Below, piece after piece: positions 39,177 through 50,864 of a stretch of 64,000 nt of DNA. The position numbers and the translations under genes are program-made. Numbering within the stretch: position 1 is the stretch's first letter; every line of letters begins with the position of its first letter. Location of the stretch: NCBI RefSeq assembly GCF_003473485.1, contig NC_053046.1:35603332-35667331 (forward strand). The letters are read 5' to 3'. Under the pieces are notes generated by a model. It saw only the letters and a list, made by a program, of their open reading frames with translations. It ran no database searches and was not told where the DNA came from. The DNA is from Medicago truncatula (lineage: Eukaryota; Streptophyta; Magnoliopsida; Fabales; Fabaceae).

Positions 39177-39710
39177 GATGCTAATTCGAGTGGAAGAAGT
39201 GGCCCTTTATTATGTGCTTTTTATAAATAATGTTTACTATGAACCTCTAAATAATATTTTAATGGTAAATGTTTACCATATGTTTAGTAAAAAATAAATT
39301 TTATAATAATAAGCTTCACTAAATGACGGATCGTTTGGAAAAAATTGAGTTTGAATTTTGGGTAGAACAGTTTTTGGTTAAATTGTACTTACATCACGGC
39401 CAAACTCTGAATTATCAAGACCTCCGAGAATAAAAAAGTTAACGCAAACCAAAAATTATGAATAAAAATAAATTTTATTAAAATTAGGGTTCACCGTTGG
39501 ACCGAATCCATATTATACAACTCTTTGAATTAGTAATTACAAGAAAAAAAAATTACTTGGATTTATTTTCTGACAAAATATTTAGAGAGAAAATCTTTTT
39601 GGATAGTAGATATTTGTAATTGTTTTTATATTTAGATTATTTAAAATTTATAAAATTAAAATTATTGAAAATTAAATGGATTAAGTATTTGTATTTAACA
39701 TCTTAAATAA

Positions 39711-39996
39711 TACTCCCTCCGTTTAAAATGAGTGTCGCTTTAACCAATTGCACATATATTAAGGAATGAAATAAAGTAGTCAAATATCATAGAATTTTAC
39801 CAAATTATCCTAATCAACTATTGGTTTGTTTTTCATTAAAGAAAAAATAATACTTTGGAAGTAGTGTAACATAGTATTAATTGAAGGGTACAATTGAAAA
39901 GAAAATGTTATTATTGTATTGAAAACTGAAAATGACATTCATTTTGAAACAATTTTTTTTTTGCTAAAACGACACTCATTTGAAACGGAGGGAGTA
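39711..39996. mobile_element. Stowaway-like MITE ('ACTCCCTCCGTTT')
   Basis: Starts TACTCCCTCCGTTTAAAATG then AGTGTCG. Ends CGACACTCATTTGAAACGGA then GGGAGTA, the inverted complement. It lies about 430 bp upstream of the LOB-domain gene start codon. Confidence 0.75.
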
Positions 39997-40320
39997 GGTT
40001 TTATATACATTTAACATTTTAAAAAAAAAAAATATATATATTTTATGATTGAAAAAGGTCCGGGGCTTAGAAGCCCCCCATTCAATAATCGTCACATGTC
40101 CTCATTTATACAAAAAAATACTTAAAAAATAGTCACATGAGGTTAGAAACTTGATGAATAGAAAAGCCCTTTTGAGGCACAAAAGAGGAAATTATTTCCC
40201 AAATTGACAATGACAATGTAGGCCACAAAAGAGACCTAAAAGAACATGCTTTAAAGCCACTTGAAGTGAGAATGAATGTCCTTTGGAAACAACAAAAAGA
40301 ATTGACCCCTCAGGTGATGG

Positions 40321-40329
40321 CTATAAAAT
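40321..40329 (+). promoter_or_regulatory. TATA box of the LOB-domain gene
   Basis: CTATAAAAT at about 100 bases before the ATG. A compact GGGGCTT-AG-AAGCCCC hairpin lies further upstream near 40064-40079; its role is unknown. Confidence 0.7.
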
Positions 40330-40428
40330 GATAGATTCTCAAACTCTCTTTAGGAACAAAAAAAAAAATACTATAGTCTTAATTGTGTGCTATACACAAC
40401 TAGAAAGACTTTCATAAAACTTTAGAAA

Positions 40429-41651
40429 ATGACAGGGTTTGGCTCATCATGTGGAGCATGCAAGTTCCTAAGGAGAAAGTGTGCTAGTGATTGTGTTTTT
40501 GCTCCATACTTCTCCTATGAACAAGCTTCAAGTCATTTTTCAGCAGTGCATAAGGTTTATGGGGCTAGTAATGTCTCTAGACTATTGTCACATCTTCCTA
40601 TTCAAAATAGAAGTGATGCTGCCATCACTATATCTTATGAAGCCTTGGCTCGTATGCAAGATCCTATTTATGGTTGTGTTGCTCATATCTATGCATTGCA
40701 ACATCAGGTTAATTTCTATGTTGTGACTATGATTTTAAATTGCAATTGTAGTTGCGTTGTGAATCTTTATATTGCACAAAAATGCGGTATAATACGGTCC
40801 ATGTGGTCGAAATTGCGATTGTAATATCGTTGTGGATGTTAGTTAGATTGTGGCCATAGTCGCAGTTGCAGACCACAATTTAAAATCGTGGTTGTGACCT
40901 CTCAACCAAGGTGTTTAAATTGTCGAGCAATCATGGATATTGTGGAAAGTTGTGGTCATTTGCAGATAATGCGACCTTGGTGCATGTTTGGATGAGCGTG
41001 AAACTATAATTAAGTGTATTTTTTGTCAAAATCATGATGGTTTGTCAATCTAACCGCTATTTTTCTAGTATCCATTGCTTATATATTGATGCATTTTTTG
41101 GGCAAATATTTCTAGTATATGACTTTACCTCCATTACTCCAACTTTCTTGATCCATCCTTACTTACACATGCATTGAATAAAATTAAAACTCTAAAATTG
41201 TGCTTGTTGTAAATAAGAAGTTAGATCTTACAAAGTCTCTCCACAAAAAATTTCTAAGGCCTCAAAAGCTCTCTACACAGCCCTGACCTACACATAATTG
41301 TGGGGGTGTAATGGCAAGAGGAGACATATTTTCTTATGTGTAATTGTGCAGGTTGCTAGCTTGCAAGAGGAGATAGATATTCTTGGAAGTGTAATGGCAA
41401 ATTCAAGTGTTAGTGTTGTGAATTGTGGCAATGTTCAAGCACCAATGAACTCAAATAATGGAACACAATATTACCATAATCAAAGTTTTGAATCATACTT
41501 GGATATGGAGCTAATTCCTAATGCACACGGATTTCCAGAGCCTTTATACGGTGATTCCAACTCAAATCCATTAGAGAAGTTCTTATCAGGAATTGATCAA
41601 GAGGGTTTCTTGAACCACCCTTGGTTCAAGCATAATAATGGAGACATATGA
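40429..41651 (+). CDS. LOB-domain (LBD/ASL) transcription factor, class I, two exons
   Basis: Exons 40429-40707 and 41352-41651 make 192 residues across a 644-bp phase-0 intron. The LOB domain is complete: the zinc-binding C-x2-C-x6-C-x3-C block in [15 protein letters not shown] (residues 8-22), the GAS region ([17 protein letters not shown]), DPIYGCV, and a C-terminal leucine-zipper-like segment running across the splice (HIYALQHQ then [12 protein letters not shown]). The [20 protein letters not shown] start and overall form place it in the LBD16/29/33 side of class I, nuclear DNA-binding factors tied to lateral root and organ initiation. The exact orthologue is not certain. The C-terminal half is poorly conserved, as usual. 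The intron contains a dispersed repeat copy at 40730-40980. Confidence 0.93.
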
Positions 41652-41699
41652 AGACCTTGGAATATTAAATTAATTAAGTTACTAGACTATGGTGCTTAA

Positions 41700-42250
41700 T
41701 TATCCTACTTTTATATAATGTTTATCCTACTTTGTGGTAATTGCATGCAATTAAACTTTTGTGACGTATGTTTTACAATACAATCATGAATCATATATGC
41801 TAGCTAGAGTGTAATGTGTTATATTAATATGCTACTTCCGCAATTATTTTTACATAAACATTCGATTGTATAAACCAAATGATGTCATAATATTCAATGA
41901 CGTGTTTAATTTAAATATAAAATATTTATATCTACATCATTTTTATTTTAAATCAAAATCTATATTAAAATCTGCATCGTTTGATCACGATCCAAAGACT
42001 ATTAATACACACATCCCAGTTATCTTCAAATAAACAATAAACAATAAACAAGTACTATGTGTGTAAAGTCATTTATTGATGTATGTATTATTAGTGGGCA
42101 TGTTAAAGTAAAACTTATTGATAAGTGGATAGCTACACACCTAGGGTAGGCGGCTTGGTTATCCCAGAAAAGACCAATTTAGACTCTCAGGGAAAAGTAG
42201 CATGTGTTTAATTTTATTTTGGAGGATCAAAAGTGATGCTCTAGATTGTT
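41700..42250. other. Downstream flank of the LOB-domain gene
   Basis: The 3' UTR must lie in the first few hundred bases. No further gene or clear repeat is seen. Confidence 0.4.
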
Positions 42251-42262
42251 GAATTGATTTTA

Positions 42263-43258
42263 GGGTTAAATATGTTTTTAGTCCTTATAAATATATCAAC
42301 TTTTTGTTTTAGTCCTTCTAAAATTTTCCTTCAACTTTTAATCCCTAAAAAATTTTCCATCTTTACTTTTGGTCCCTCTTTTAAAGTACACTCATATGTA
42401 GAATTCATATTTTTGAATCAAATTTTTAATAAAAATTCATAATATCATTATAAGGGTTAAATATGTTTTTGGTCCCTATAAATATGTCAACTTTTTGTTT
42501 TAGTCCCTCTAAATTTTCCTTCAACTTTTAGTCCCTATAAAGTTTTCAATCTTCACTTTTGGTCCCTCTTTTAAAGTAAACTCATATGTAGAATTCATAT
42601 TATTTAATAAAATTTTCCAGAAAAATTCAAAATATTATAAGAATGACTCCAAAAAAAATTAAGAATTTTTTAACAAAACATGAATTTAATATGAATTTTT
42701 ATATTGTTTATGGTTAAAAATTCATATTTAATTTGTGTTTTGTTAAAAAAATCTAATTTTTTTTAGGAATTGTTTTTAGAATATTTGACACATTTATGCA
42801 CAATTTCATTACAAAATACAAAAATTAAATTAAAAATAGGGATCAAAAGTAGTGATTGAAAATTTTATAGGGACTAAAAGTTGAAGGAAAATTTTAGAGG
42901 GACTAAAATGAAAAGTTGACATATTTAAAGGGACCAAAAACATATTTAACCCTTATTATAATCTCTCCCAATTTTTTTTTTAAAAAACATGAATTTAATA
43001 TGAATTTTTATATTATTTATGGTTAAAAATTCATATATAATTTATGTTTACTTAAAAAATTCTAATTTTTTTTGGGAAATGTTTTTACAATATTCTACAC
43101 ATTTCTGTACAATTTCATTAAAAAATACTAAAATTTACTTTAAAATAGGGACCAAAAGTGATTCAAAATTTTATAGGGACTAAAAGTTGAAGGAAAATTT
43201 TAGAGGGACTAAAACGAAAAGTTGGTATATTTATAGGGACCAAAAACATATTTAACCC
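42263..43258. mobile_element. Outer Mutator-like MITE ('GGGTTAAATATG'), interrupted
   Basis: Flanked by perfect 9-bp duplications TTGATTTTA (42254-42262 and 43259-43267). Ends are GGGTTAAATATGTTTTTAGT and the complement of AC-CAAAAACATATTTAACCC. Long terminal inverted repeats carry AGTCCCT/AGGGACT words. The element is 488 bp once the inner copy and one 9-bp duplication are removed. Confidence 0.88.
42454..42952. mobile_element. Inner Mutator-like MITE of the same family, nested
   Basis: A 499-bp copy inserted in the left half of the outer element. The flanking 9-mers TCATTATAA (42445-42453) and TTATTATAA (42953-42961) match at 8 of 9 places. The interior text (AACATGAATTTAATATGAAT then TTTTATATT) is shared with the outer copy. 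Confidence 0.85.
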
Positions 43259-43269
43259 TTGATTTTATT

Positions 43270-45900
43270 ATGTTTGGATGATTTAAAGTAGAATTAATTT
43301 TGTTTATAGAATTGAAGTTATAATTTGTAGCTTTAGAATTTATAGAATTGATTTTAATCTTAAATTGGTATCGTGGATAATCAAATTTAAAATCTTGAAG
43401 AAACATATTTTAAGGTCTCAAGTCAATATTAAGATATAGAAATACCGACAAAAAATGAAAAACAAAAAGCTTACTCCACCTTAAAAGTGTATTGGAATTA
43501 GATGACTCCATGGAGAAGCTAAAATCACCGTTATTTCCTCTTTATCTCTCTCCAAATATTATCTCTTTCTTATTTTAACTATTATTACTGGCGAAAAGAC
43601 AAGCACTTACATGGCCGTCTTTCCACTCTTTTTATTGCGCTAACGCATGTAGATTATCAAAGATATTTTATAAAAATTTACGTGTAAATTACAAACGATA
43701 TTATATATATATATATATATATTATTAAAATTATAAGTATAGATATAGATATTTGTGAATTTCAAATAGAACAAACTCAAACCATATTTATCTTTTTCAA
43801 TGACAACAATAATATAACAAATAAAATTTAAATTCTTATCTTTTTAAATAATACCAACAATTTAATATTATTTTAAGAAAATTTATTTAAAGGTATAATT
43901 GGAGTATAAAAAAAACCAACCCAACATCCTTCTAAAATAGACTATTTATTTCATCTGCCTCTCTTATAAAACATCTTAAATACATTAAAGTTGTCATATT
44001 TTTTATCTACAAAGTCACTTAATCCTTAAAAAAGTTTTTGTTTGAATGACTATTTGTTTTATGGTGTTCCGTTTCAATCAACTCCAACCAGGAGATCGAT
44101 AGGAATAATAAAGAACACAGAAAATAGTTGAAAAAACAGATAGATTTTGTACATTATTTGGATAAAAGAGTAAAGGAAAAAAAATTATTTAACTCAAATT
44201 GAAGCAGTGAGAAAAAATAAAGTTAATAATTGACATAAAGTTCATTTTACTTTTGGTAAATTTTAAAACAGTAAAATTGTCGATTAGAAATTTACGTCTT
44301 CCAGTTATGCTAATGGTGCGAGAAACAAATTCACGAAAACGCTTTGTGCCCCCACCCACCCAGTTTTCCTTTTCTAATTGTTAAAGGGTTTTTAATTAAT
44401 ATTAATATTAAAACTAAAATAAGTAAATAAAATATATGAAAAGGAAAATCAAGCTAAAAAAGACATGTCGGTGGTAAAATTTATCAACGTTGCTAATACT
44501 TCTGCTTACCACCGCTGTTATCACCACAAAGCAATATATTCTTCACTCCAAATCTGAAATCTAGCAAAGATTATTATTCTTCCATCCTACATTAATCGTG
44601 TTGATGGATTCTTCAAAGTATGTGCACTCTAAAGTTATTTTTTCTTCAATGGGGTGAAATATCAAACAATTATAAGGTACATTACCAATAATTTTTTTAA
44701 GAAAATTGCAGCAAATTCTAAAAAAAAAAAAAAAACAAATTTTTCCAAAAAAAAAAAAATCAAACTGAGAGGGAGAAAGCTGCTCAGCATAGTAATGGTG
44801 TGGGAGTATAACAAAGGAAATCCAAATGTAGAGTTGTGGTTAGACAAAAGAATCCAAGGTTAATTTGGGCAATTTATATCAAATAAAATTTAAGAAAGTG
44901 GACCATCAGTATGCCAAATCATTCGCGGGAATATGCCAATTTATATCATATGATGAAAGCATAAAATAAAATCAAAACAATGTTATTTTTGTCATTAAAA
45001 TTTAAAACATAAAATGTTAGTTAAAATCCAACATTGTTTTTTCTAGATTACCTTTGAAGAACACCAACCAATGAAAATGAGCAATTTATTGGTGGGGTCA
45101 ATATAGTTCATGGATACCACTTAAAAATGTGCTTATGTGGCTAATATGTATTGGTTGGGGTAAATTACCCACCATTCTTCCATGGATACCCTAGTTGTCA
45201 CCATCAAACATACCTATATTCCTCTATCTTTCTCTTCACTCATTTTAACTTGAATAGTTTGTTTTTTGTTACAATTCACATGATCAAAGAGTTGAAGATT
45301 CATCTCATAGAAGAAATAAGCTTGATACAAAGGAAAAATCCATAGAATTATTATTGAATGATAATAAATGAGTATATATATATATAGAGCTTGAATGATA
45401 CAAAGGAAGAAATAAGCTTGAATGATATATATATATATATATATATAGAGCTTGTGATACATTACCAAACTAAACACCTAATAACAAACTCTAACTAACC
45501 AACTAAATTTTAACTAACTCTATATTTCTAATATAAATATGATCATATTAGGTAATCAACCCCACATTCCAATTTATACATATCGGTCACCTAATTTCAT
45601 TGATAAGTCATCAAGTGACGGGAAGATCTTCAGACATGATCATGTCCGCCACTCTCTTGCATTGTGGAACATTTACAACCATGAACCAGGCCAGGGTTGT
45701 CAATCACGAACTACAAAAAAATAGTGGTTTGATTAAATTTCGATATGCTATAGTGTTTTCTGTAGCTGATATTTTACAATACTTTGTACTAAATTGCATA
45801 TCGCTAAACAATAGCAGTTTTTTCGAATTTGACTATGTTATAGCTGTTATTTGACAACGCGGATTGGGCCACTTCTGAAATTGTGTCGAAAGAGGGTTGT
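43270..45900. other. AT-rich intergenic stretch
   Basis: Two TA-rich runs (43690-43713; 45371-45446, in a small local duplication containing GAGCTTGAATGATA and GAAGAAATAAGCTTGA). I find no gene. 45600-45720 has a higher GC content and might be old coding debris, unidentified. Confidence 0.4.
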
Positions 45901-45938
45901 TGAACCCAGGGTTTTAAATTGCTTTCTACAACCGCAAT

Positions 45939-46109
45939 TGCAGAATCAAGCTGACCGGCATAACAAAATCCACCAACAAACACAATCCCATAGAACTCTT
46001 GCAAAGAGATGACTTCTTTAAGAAGGTATGACATAGTAAAATCCCATGGTTCAAAACCAGCTGGATGAAAAGCTACATCCATTTCTTTTTCACCATTTGC
46101 TTCCTTCAT
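45939..46109 (-). pseudogene. FGAM synthase (PurL) glutamine-amidotransferase fragment
   Basis: A minus-strand run of 57 codons includes NGEKEMDVAFHPAGFEPWDF, then TMSYLLKEVISLQEFYGIVF, then VGGFCYAGQLDSA. This is the start of the class-I amidotransferase domain of plant phosphoribosylformylglycinamidine synthase (normally AAFYAAGFEPWDVTMSDLL...FRGIVFVGGFSYADVLDSAKGW). FGAM synthase makes FGAM in plastid/mitochondrial purine synthesis and supports nitrogen export from nodules. The nucleophile-Cys segment (GVCNGCQ) and all the rest of the roughly 1,400-residue protein are missing, so this piece is non-functional. Its 3' edge coincides with a dispersed repeat copy at 45905-45945. Confidence 0.8.
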
Positions 46110-46149
46110 GGATGCAAATTCATTGATTTTTACAAGAAATTATTTATTT

Positions 46150-47350
46150 GCATTTAGTTTAATCACATTTGAATCGTTTGAATCAATTGAACTAAAACTC
46201 AAAAGTTTCACTTGTATGATCGTTATTCCGGTTTTTGAAACAACTGTTGTTGACTTGTAGTTAGAATTCAGTTCCACAAATTTTAGTTGAGAACAAGCAA
46301 TATTCATTCTGCAAAAGTTGAATACAGAATCTATCTTCAATTCAATCTTAGTATCTCTGAAGTGGGTCATAATTCGTTTAGTATGAGACAGTCCACAATT
46401 AAATAATTTTTGGAAAAAATCTGCATTTATTTGTATACGACAGAATGCTTCAATTTGAACCAAATTATTTGACCATTCACACCAAAGTTTGTCGGCAAAA
46501 TATCTATTTTCCGTGCATTAATAGTGTCTAAATCGAACAAAACAACAACATGAAAGGGAGGAAAATTAGAGAAAGCATTGATTCATATAACACGTACAGG
46601 TACGGTGTCCAAATGGAAAAATGTAGTTTAAATTGCTCAACTATAACTTTTTGGATTCACATGTCAACGAGGATCTTGTTAACGAAGGCTAACGAGACAA
46701 TCTTTAAACGTTATAAAAGAAGAGATTATTTTATAAAAAAAGTCAAATCATTTCAAAGTGAATTCCAACTATGTAAGTTATGAGTCATAGAACATGTACA
46801 ACTTAAGATTTTTTTTTTTAAATCAATTAAAGTAATTTAAGTTAAAAAATATTATGAAATTAAAATATTATTATGTTTTGCCACTAAATTTAAGTGATAG
46901 AGAACTTGGAAACAATTTTACTTCTTTTATTGTTAAGAGAAGTGTTTGAACAATCTTATCTTAATATATAATACTAAGGTTCACAATGCATGCTCCATTT
47001 GTCTAAAACCTAATTCTCTAACCCTAATCTATTTAATTCTGATTTTTGAGTTCCAAATGTAACTGTAGTGGATGATTATGATTGAAATGCACACAGCCAC
47101 AATCTTTTGGTTTTCTCCATTCTGCAATGAATTCCTTGCCGTTACAATTTTGCTCTCCTTTATAAACAACATATCAGGATTTGTCTTTCCACCATCTCCA
47201 AACCCTCCTGCGTCGCAGACATGCTTTCCACCATAACAACGTGGCGATGCTCTCTTACAACATGTTGATTGGTATGTATGCACAAATTTTTCTTAAAAAT
47301 TCCCTTATTTTTGCGGTTTGAAGCATGATATTTGATATGTCTTTTTTTTG
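46150..47350. other. Intergenic stretch between the FGAM synthase fragment and SGR2 exon
   Basis: A 107-codon minus frame at 46140-46463 lies just upstream of the fragment on its strand, but I recognise no motif. The remainder is AT-rich. The SGR2 promoter and leader must lie in the last few hundred bases. Confidence 0.35.
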
Positions 47351-47501
47351 CAGCACCACTTGACATTCAACAACAACAACATCATAACATAACAATCATT
47401 CCCTTCTTTCTTTTTCGAAATTTTCAATTGAATTTCTCAAATTCATTCGTGTTGTTCACATCACGCAAAGAATTGATTGATCATCATCATCTCATACAAG
47501 A

Positions 47502-47691
47502 ATGGCGGAAGGGAGTAATACTCCTGTTCTTCTTCCTGATTTGTTGAAAAACACGCCTTCCAATATAGCTAGATTGAAAGATGTTGTTGAACAATCTAAA
47601 GCTAGACAAAAGTATCTCGCTCATACTAACAGTTCTTCTGATGGCGGTGATGTTCGTTGGTATTTTTGTAAGACCTCTTTAGCCCATAATG
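47502..47691 (+). CDS. SGR2: SGR2-like DDHD phospholipase, first exon only
   Basis: The ATG at 47502 opens an exon of 63 codons plus one base that ends at a good GTATGT donor (47692). It encodes PDLLKNTPSNIARLKDVVEQ, then SKARQKYLAHTNSSSDGGDV and RWYFCKTSLAHN, matching the N-terminus of plant SHOOT GRAVITROPISM 2, a phospholipase A1-like, vacuole-membrane-associated protein needed for gravity sensing in the endodermis. The phase-1 end fits the known NE-L continuation. No further SGR2 exon (about 900 residues are due) appears in the 16 kb to the window end, which is filled by a Helitron, Copia debris and an Ogre element. Either intron 1 is very large, or the gene is cut off. Confidence 0.82.
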
Positions 47692-47699
47692 GTATGTAC

Positions 47700-48840
47700 T
47701 ATGTCTTATCATCAATTTGTAGTTTTTGTTGTATTAATTTAATTTTATATTACTTTACTACTTTATTAGTATGTATCCCTTTTGATTGATTAATATGTTT
47801 GACAATGATTGATTTTGATTTTGAATGAATTGATTCTGACTAAAAGTGAGTTGCGGGTGGATTGATTTGTGTTTAGATTCATTCATCTAGAAGTAATAAT
47901 CAATTATAGAATCAAAGGCTACAAATAGTAGAATTGATTTTAGTCCCCAAACTTGATTTCTAAGAAAAGATCAAACATAAGTTTGTAGAGTTAGATTTAC
48001 TGAATTCAAACTTCTGCAAAGTATTAGTGAATTAGTTTTTGCCAATTAATCATATTTAATATTAGATACTCTAATTATTTGGATTGTTGTAGTTGGTGTG
48101 TTTTCTGTTAAACAAAGTTAGGAGTAATGATAGTGTGAGAGAAACTAATTCATGTGATTAATTGTGATCGACAATTTCATGTTTCTAGCTATTTTGATCC
48201 TCTGAGTGTTGTAAACAGATTTCACCTTTGTAATGTTTATATATTGGCTAAACTAATTTTCACTTGCTTGCTTTTATTCTATTGCCTGTTCATACAACTA
48301 TTTTGCTATATACGGTACAAAATATTTGAAGACGGTTCATGAATTCATGGAAGTATCCCTAAGGTTACTTTGGGTGTTAAAACTATTACTACCAGGGCCT
48401 ATGAATTTTAATAATCGATATCTAAATTTTTTTTGACACATTGCTACTATAAAGTGTACACCAAAAAAGAACATTACTACTATAAAGTATATAATTATTT
48501 ATCAAATGAAAACAAAAAAAAATGTCGGTTCATATGTGGAAATTGTCTTCTATTAGGAAATGTTGGTTTTTAATTAAAAAAATTATTTCCTCCATATGAT
48601 ATAAAAGTGGATTTTGGAAATTTGATAAAAGTAGATTTTTGTTCATAAAAGTTGATTTTCTCATGATTGATTGAAAAGATATCAATAGATTTAACAGTTA
48701 TTTTGATGGAATATCAATTACTATAACTACTGTTAATTCTAATTATTGAGACTTTTCACTCCCAACACTAAAAAAAAAAAAAAACGGATATTGCAAATGA
48801 CTGTTTGGTTGGGTAGTGAGATTTTAATGAGATACAACAA
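47700..48840 (+). other. Intron-like stretch after SGR2 exon 1
   Basis: AT-rich, with no acceptor followed by SGR2-like coding. The 5' end of the Helitron that ends at 51401 must lie somewhere here or further left, but I could not fix it. Confidence 0.45.
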
Positions 48841-49352
48841 ATTGTGCTGTATATATAGACCAAGGATCATCACTCTATTATTCACTAAACATTGAAATCA
48901 CAGTTCTAGGTGAAACTCTTCCTTACGGCGCTTTTTACCACCATGGCTCCACTCATCACTCCTGTTGCTGCCATTGTTGCTGGAAAGATCAACATCAAAC
49001 TTCGAGTTCGTGTCGTTCATGTTTGGACCGTGTCTAAGTTCAACAACCCAAATGAGGATAACTCTATTCACATGTTATTGCTTGATGACAAGTTGGTTTT
49101 TTGAAATTATATTATGTGGTCTTATATTTTGAAAATTATATTTGGCTCAAGTTGTCTTATGTTTCACCTTTGTTTAATTTAAAAAAAAACAGCTTGGAAA
49201 GATACAAGCATCTGCTAAGAAACATTTGGTGCCAAGGATAAGGTCAAACGTAGAAGAGGGATCTACATACGACATTGAAAATGTTTTGGTGACTAAAAAC
49301 GATCCTAAGTATCAGGTTACCCAACATAGGTTCAAGCTATATTGGGAAAAAC

Positions 49353-50864
49353 TGATAAGTGCTCAAAAGTAACATATTTCATGTGTTAACTTAGGCAAAT
49401 TAGTGACTTGTTTTGCAAGTTATCTAAGGAAAAGCTACCATTTGAGTGTAATATTACCATTTATGCTTTACATGCCCGATTCTACCCAATTTATGCAGGA
49501 AATGACAAGCAAGGACCAAAAGAAGGAAGCTCCTGAACCAAGGTCTGTTCGCTTAAGCGAACCCCTGTTCGCTTAAGCGAACCCCTGTTCGCTTAAGCGA
49601 ACCAGTTACAGAGAGCAACCGTTCTATTCGCTTACAAGCACACCTTCAGTTCGCTCATGACAAAGCTCAGTTCGCTTAAGCGACCTATGGTTCGCTTAAG
49701 CGAACCAGTTCCAGAGAGCACCAGGATTTTTCGCTTACTAGCACGCTTCCAGTTCGCTCATGAAGAAAAGGTCATTTCGCTTAAGCGACCTACGGTTCGC
49801 TTAAGCGAACCACTTACAGAGAGCTCCAGGAAAGTTCGCTCACACGTTCGCTTGCGTTTCGCTTAAGCGAAGTTCATCCAACTTCAGAAGATAAGGACCA
49901 CGTGGCAGCTCCTCAATGGTCAACATTAGATTTCTTGGATGTTCGCTTAAGCGAACTGGAACGCAGTCAGCCCATATAAATAGTTTTCTCTTCTCTTTCC
50001 AAGAATCCTATTACATTTTTATTCATATTTTTCTGGTTTTAGAGAGAGACTAGGGCTTTTCTAGAGAGAGAAACACAAAGCAAGGTAGTTAGGAGTAGAT
50101 TCAAGCCAAGATTTGTTGAGACATCATGGATCTTGTCATGGAATCTTCACCCTTTCTTCATCCTTTGCAAAGCTATCATAGACATATGTAGCTACATCTA
50201 CTCTTGTAGTTTTGAGGTATTCAAACAAGCTATTATGTAATCTTTTGATCTTTTAATATATGGTTCTAGCTTATTTATTCAATATTGTTGTTATTCTTGT
50301 TTTTATTGTTTTATTGAGATTCAAAATGATATGGACACATACTTTTGAATCTAGAAATAGAATAACAATCTATCTTAAGTTATCACTCGACATGGATGTT
50401 AATATTTGATAATCACTTTTAATCTAGAACTTAATGCTTTTGGGTAATTTAATCGGTTGGGAAATCGTCGATTAAACTACCCAAACGACTTTGTGATCGT
50501 TTAAATGTTTGGGAAATCGATGTTTAAACGATCCCTTAGAAATAACGATATCATTTGGACACGAATGATATTGTCGAGTGATTGTGATAATATAGTTTAA
50601 AAAGCTAGAATCCGTTAATCGATCGAGAGATTGCAGCTGTTACGCTTGGTTGATGTCTCTGACCGCAAGCAGAATAGCCCTATCTCTTCTCGTTTTACTT
50701 TTATGTCGATTAGGAAAATAGTTTTACACAAACAAACAATTTATACCCAAACACTTAACGTGACAAATATTGTGAAAATGCTTATGAAATACGCAACTCC
50801 CTGTGGACACGATCCTATTATACTTACGTGTAAATAGTTTTATGAGAGGTAAAAATCCTTCATA
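49353..50864 (+). mobile_element. Solo-LTR-like insertion inside the TRIM's left LTR
   Basis: Starts TGATAAGTGCTC and ends near AATCCTTCATA. The TRIM text AAAAAC is repeated on both sides (49347-49352, 50865-50870), in keeping with a 5-6 bp target duplication. It has LTR character: a CATATAAATAG TATA-like box near 49972, an array of palindromes upstream of it, and CAACTCCCTGTGGACACGAT near the end, as in LTRs of legume Tat/Athila-type elements. There is no PBS, gag or pol. The exact right end is uncertain by about two bases. Confidence 0.72.
49548..49955. repeat. Array of the 14-bp palindrome TTCGCTTAAGCGAA within larger tandem units
   Basis: Perfect copies at 49548, 49568, 49588, 49691, 49796, 49858 and 49942, and one-base variants at 49671 and 49776. 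The first three are in 20-bp tandem units. Copies 4-5 and 6-7 belong to two units of about 105 bp (from about 49602 and 49705), each also carrying CAGAGAGC, TCGCTTAC and AGTTCGCTCATGA words. A third partial unit follows. Confidence 0.93.

Noticed and set aside
40064..40079. GGGGCTT-AG-AAGCCCC hairpin as a terminator
   Set aside because: It resembles a bacterial intrinsic terminator, but this is plant DNA and no U-tract or upstream gene end fits.
44654..44863. Lys-rich 69-codon frame and its opposite-strand partner
   Set aside because: Generated by two poly-A runs; not coding.
49657..49866. 69-codon open frame with repeated SLKRP-VRLSEP text
   Set aside because: It is the translation of the tandem palindrome array; the repeat explains the frame.
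49548..49955. CRISPR-like array
   Set aside because: Repeats are palindromes in tandem units of mixed 20-bp and about 105-bp length, spacers are themselves repeated, and the DNA is plant nuclear.
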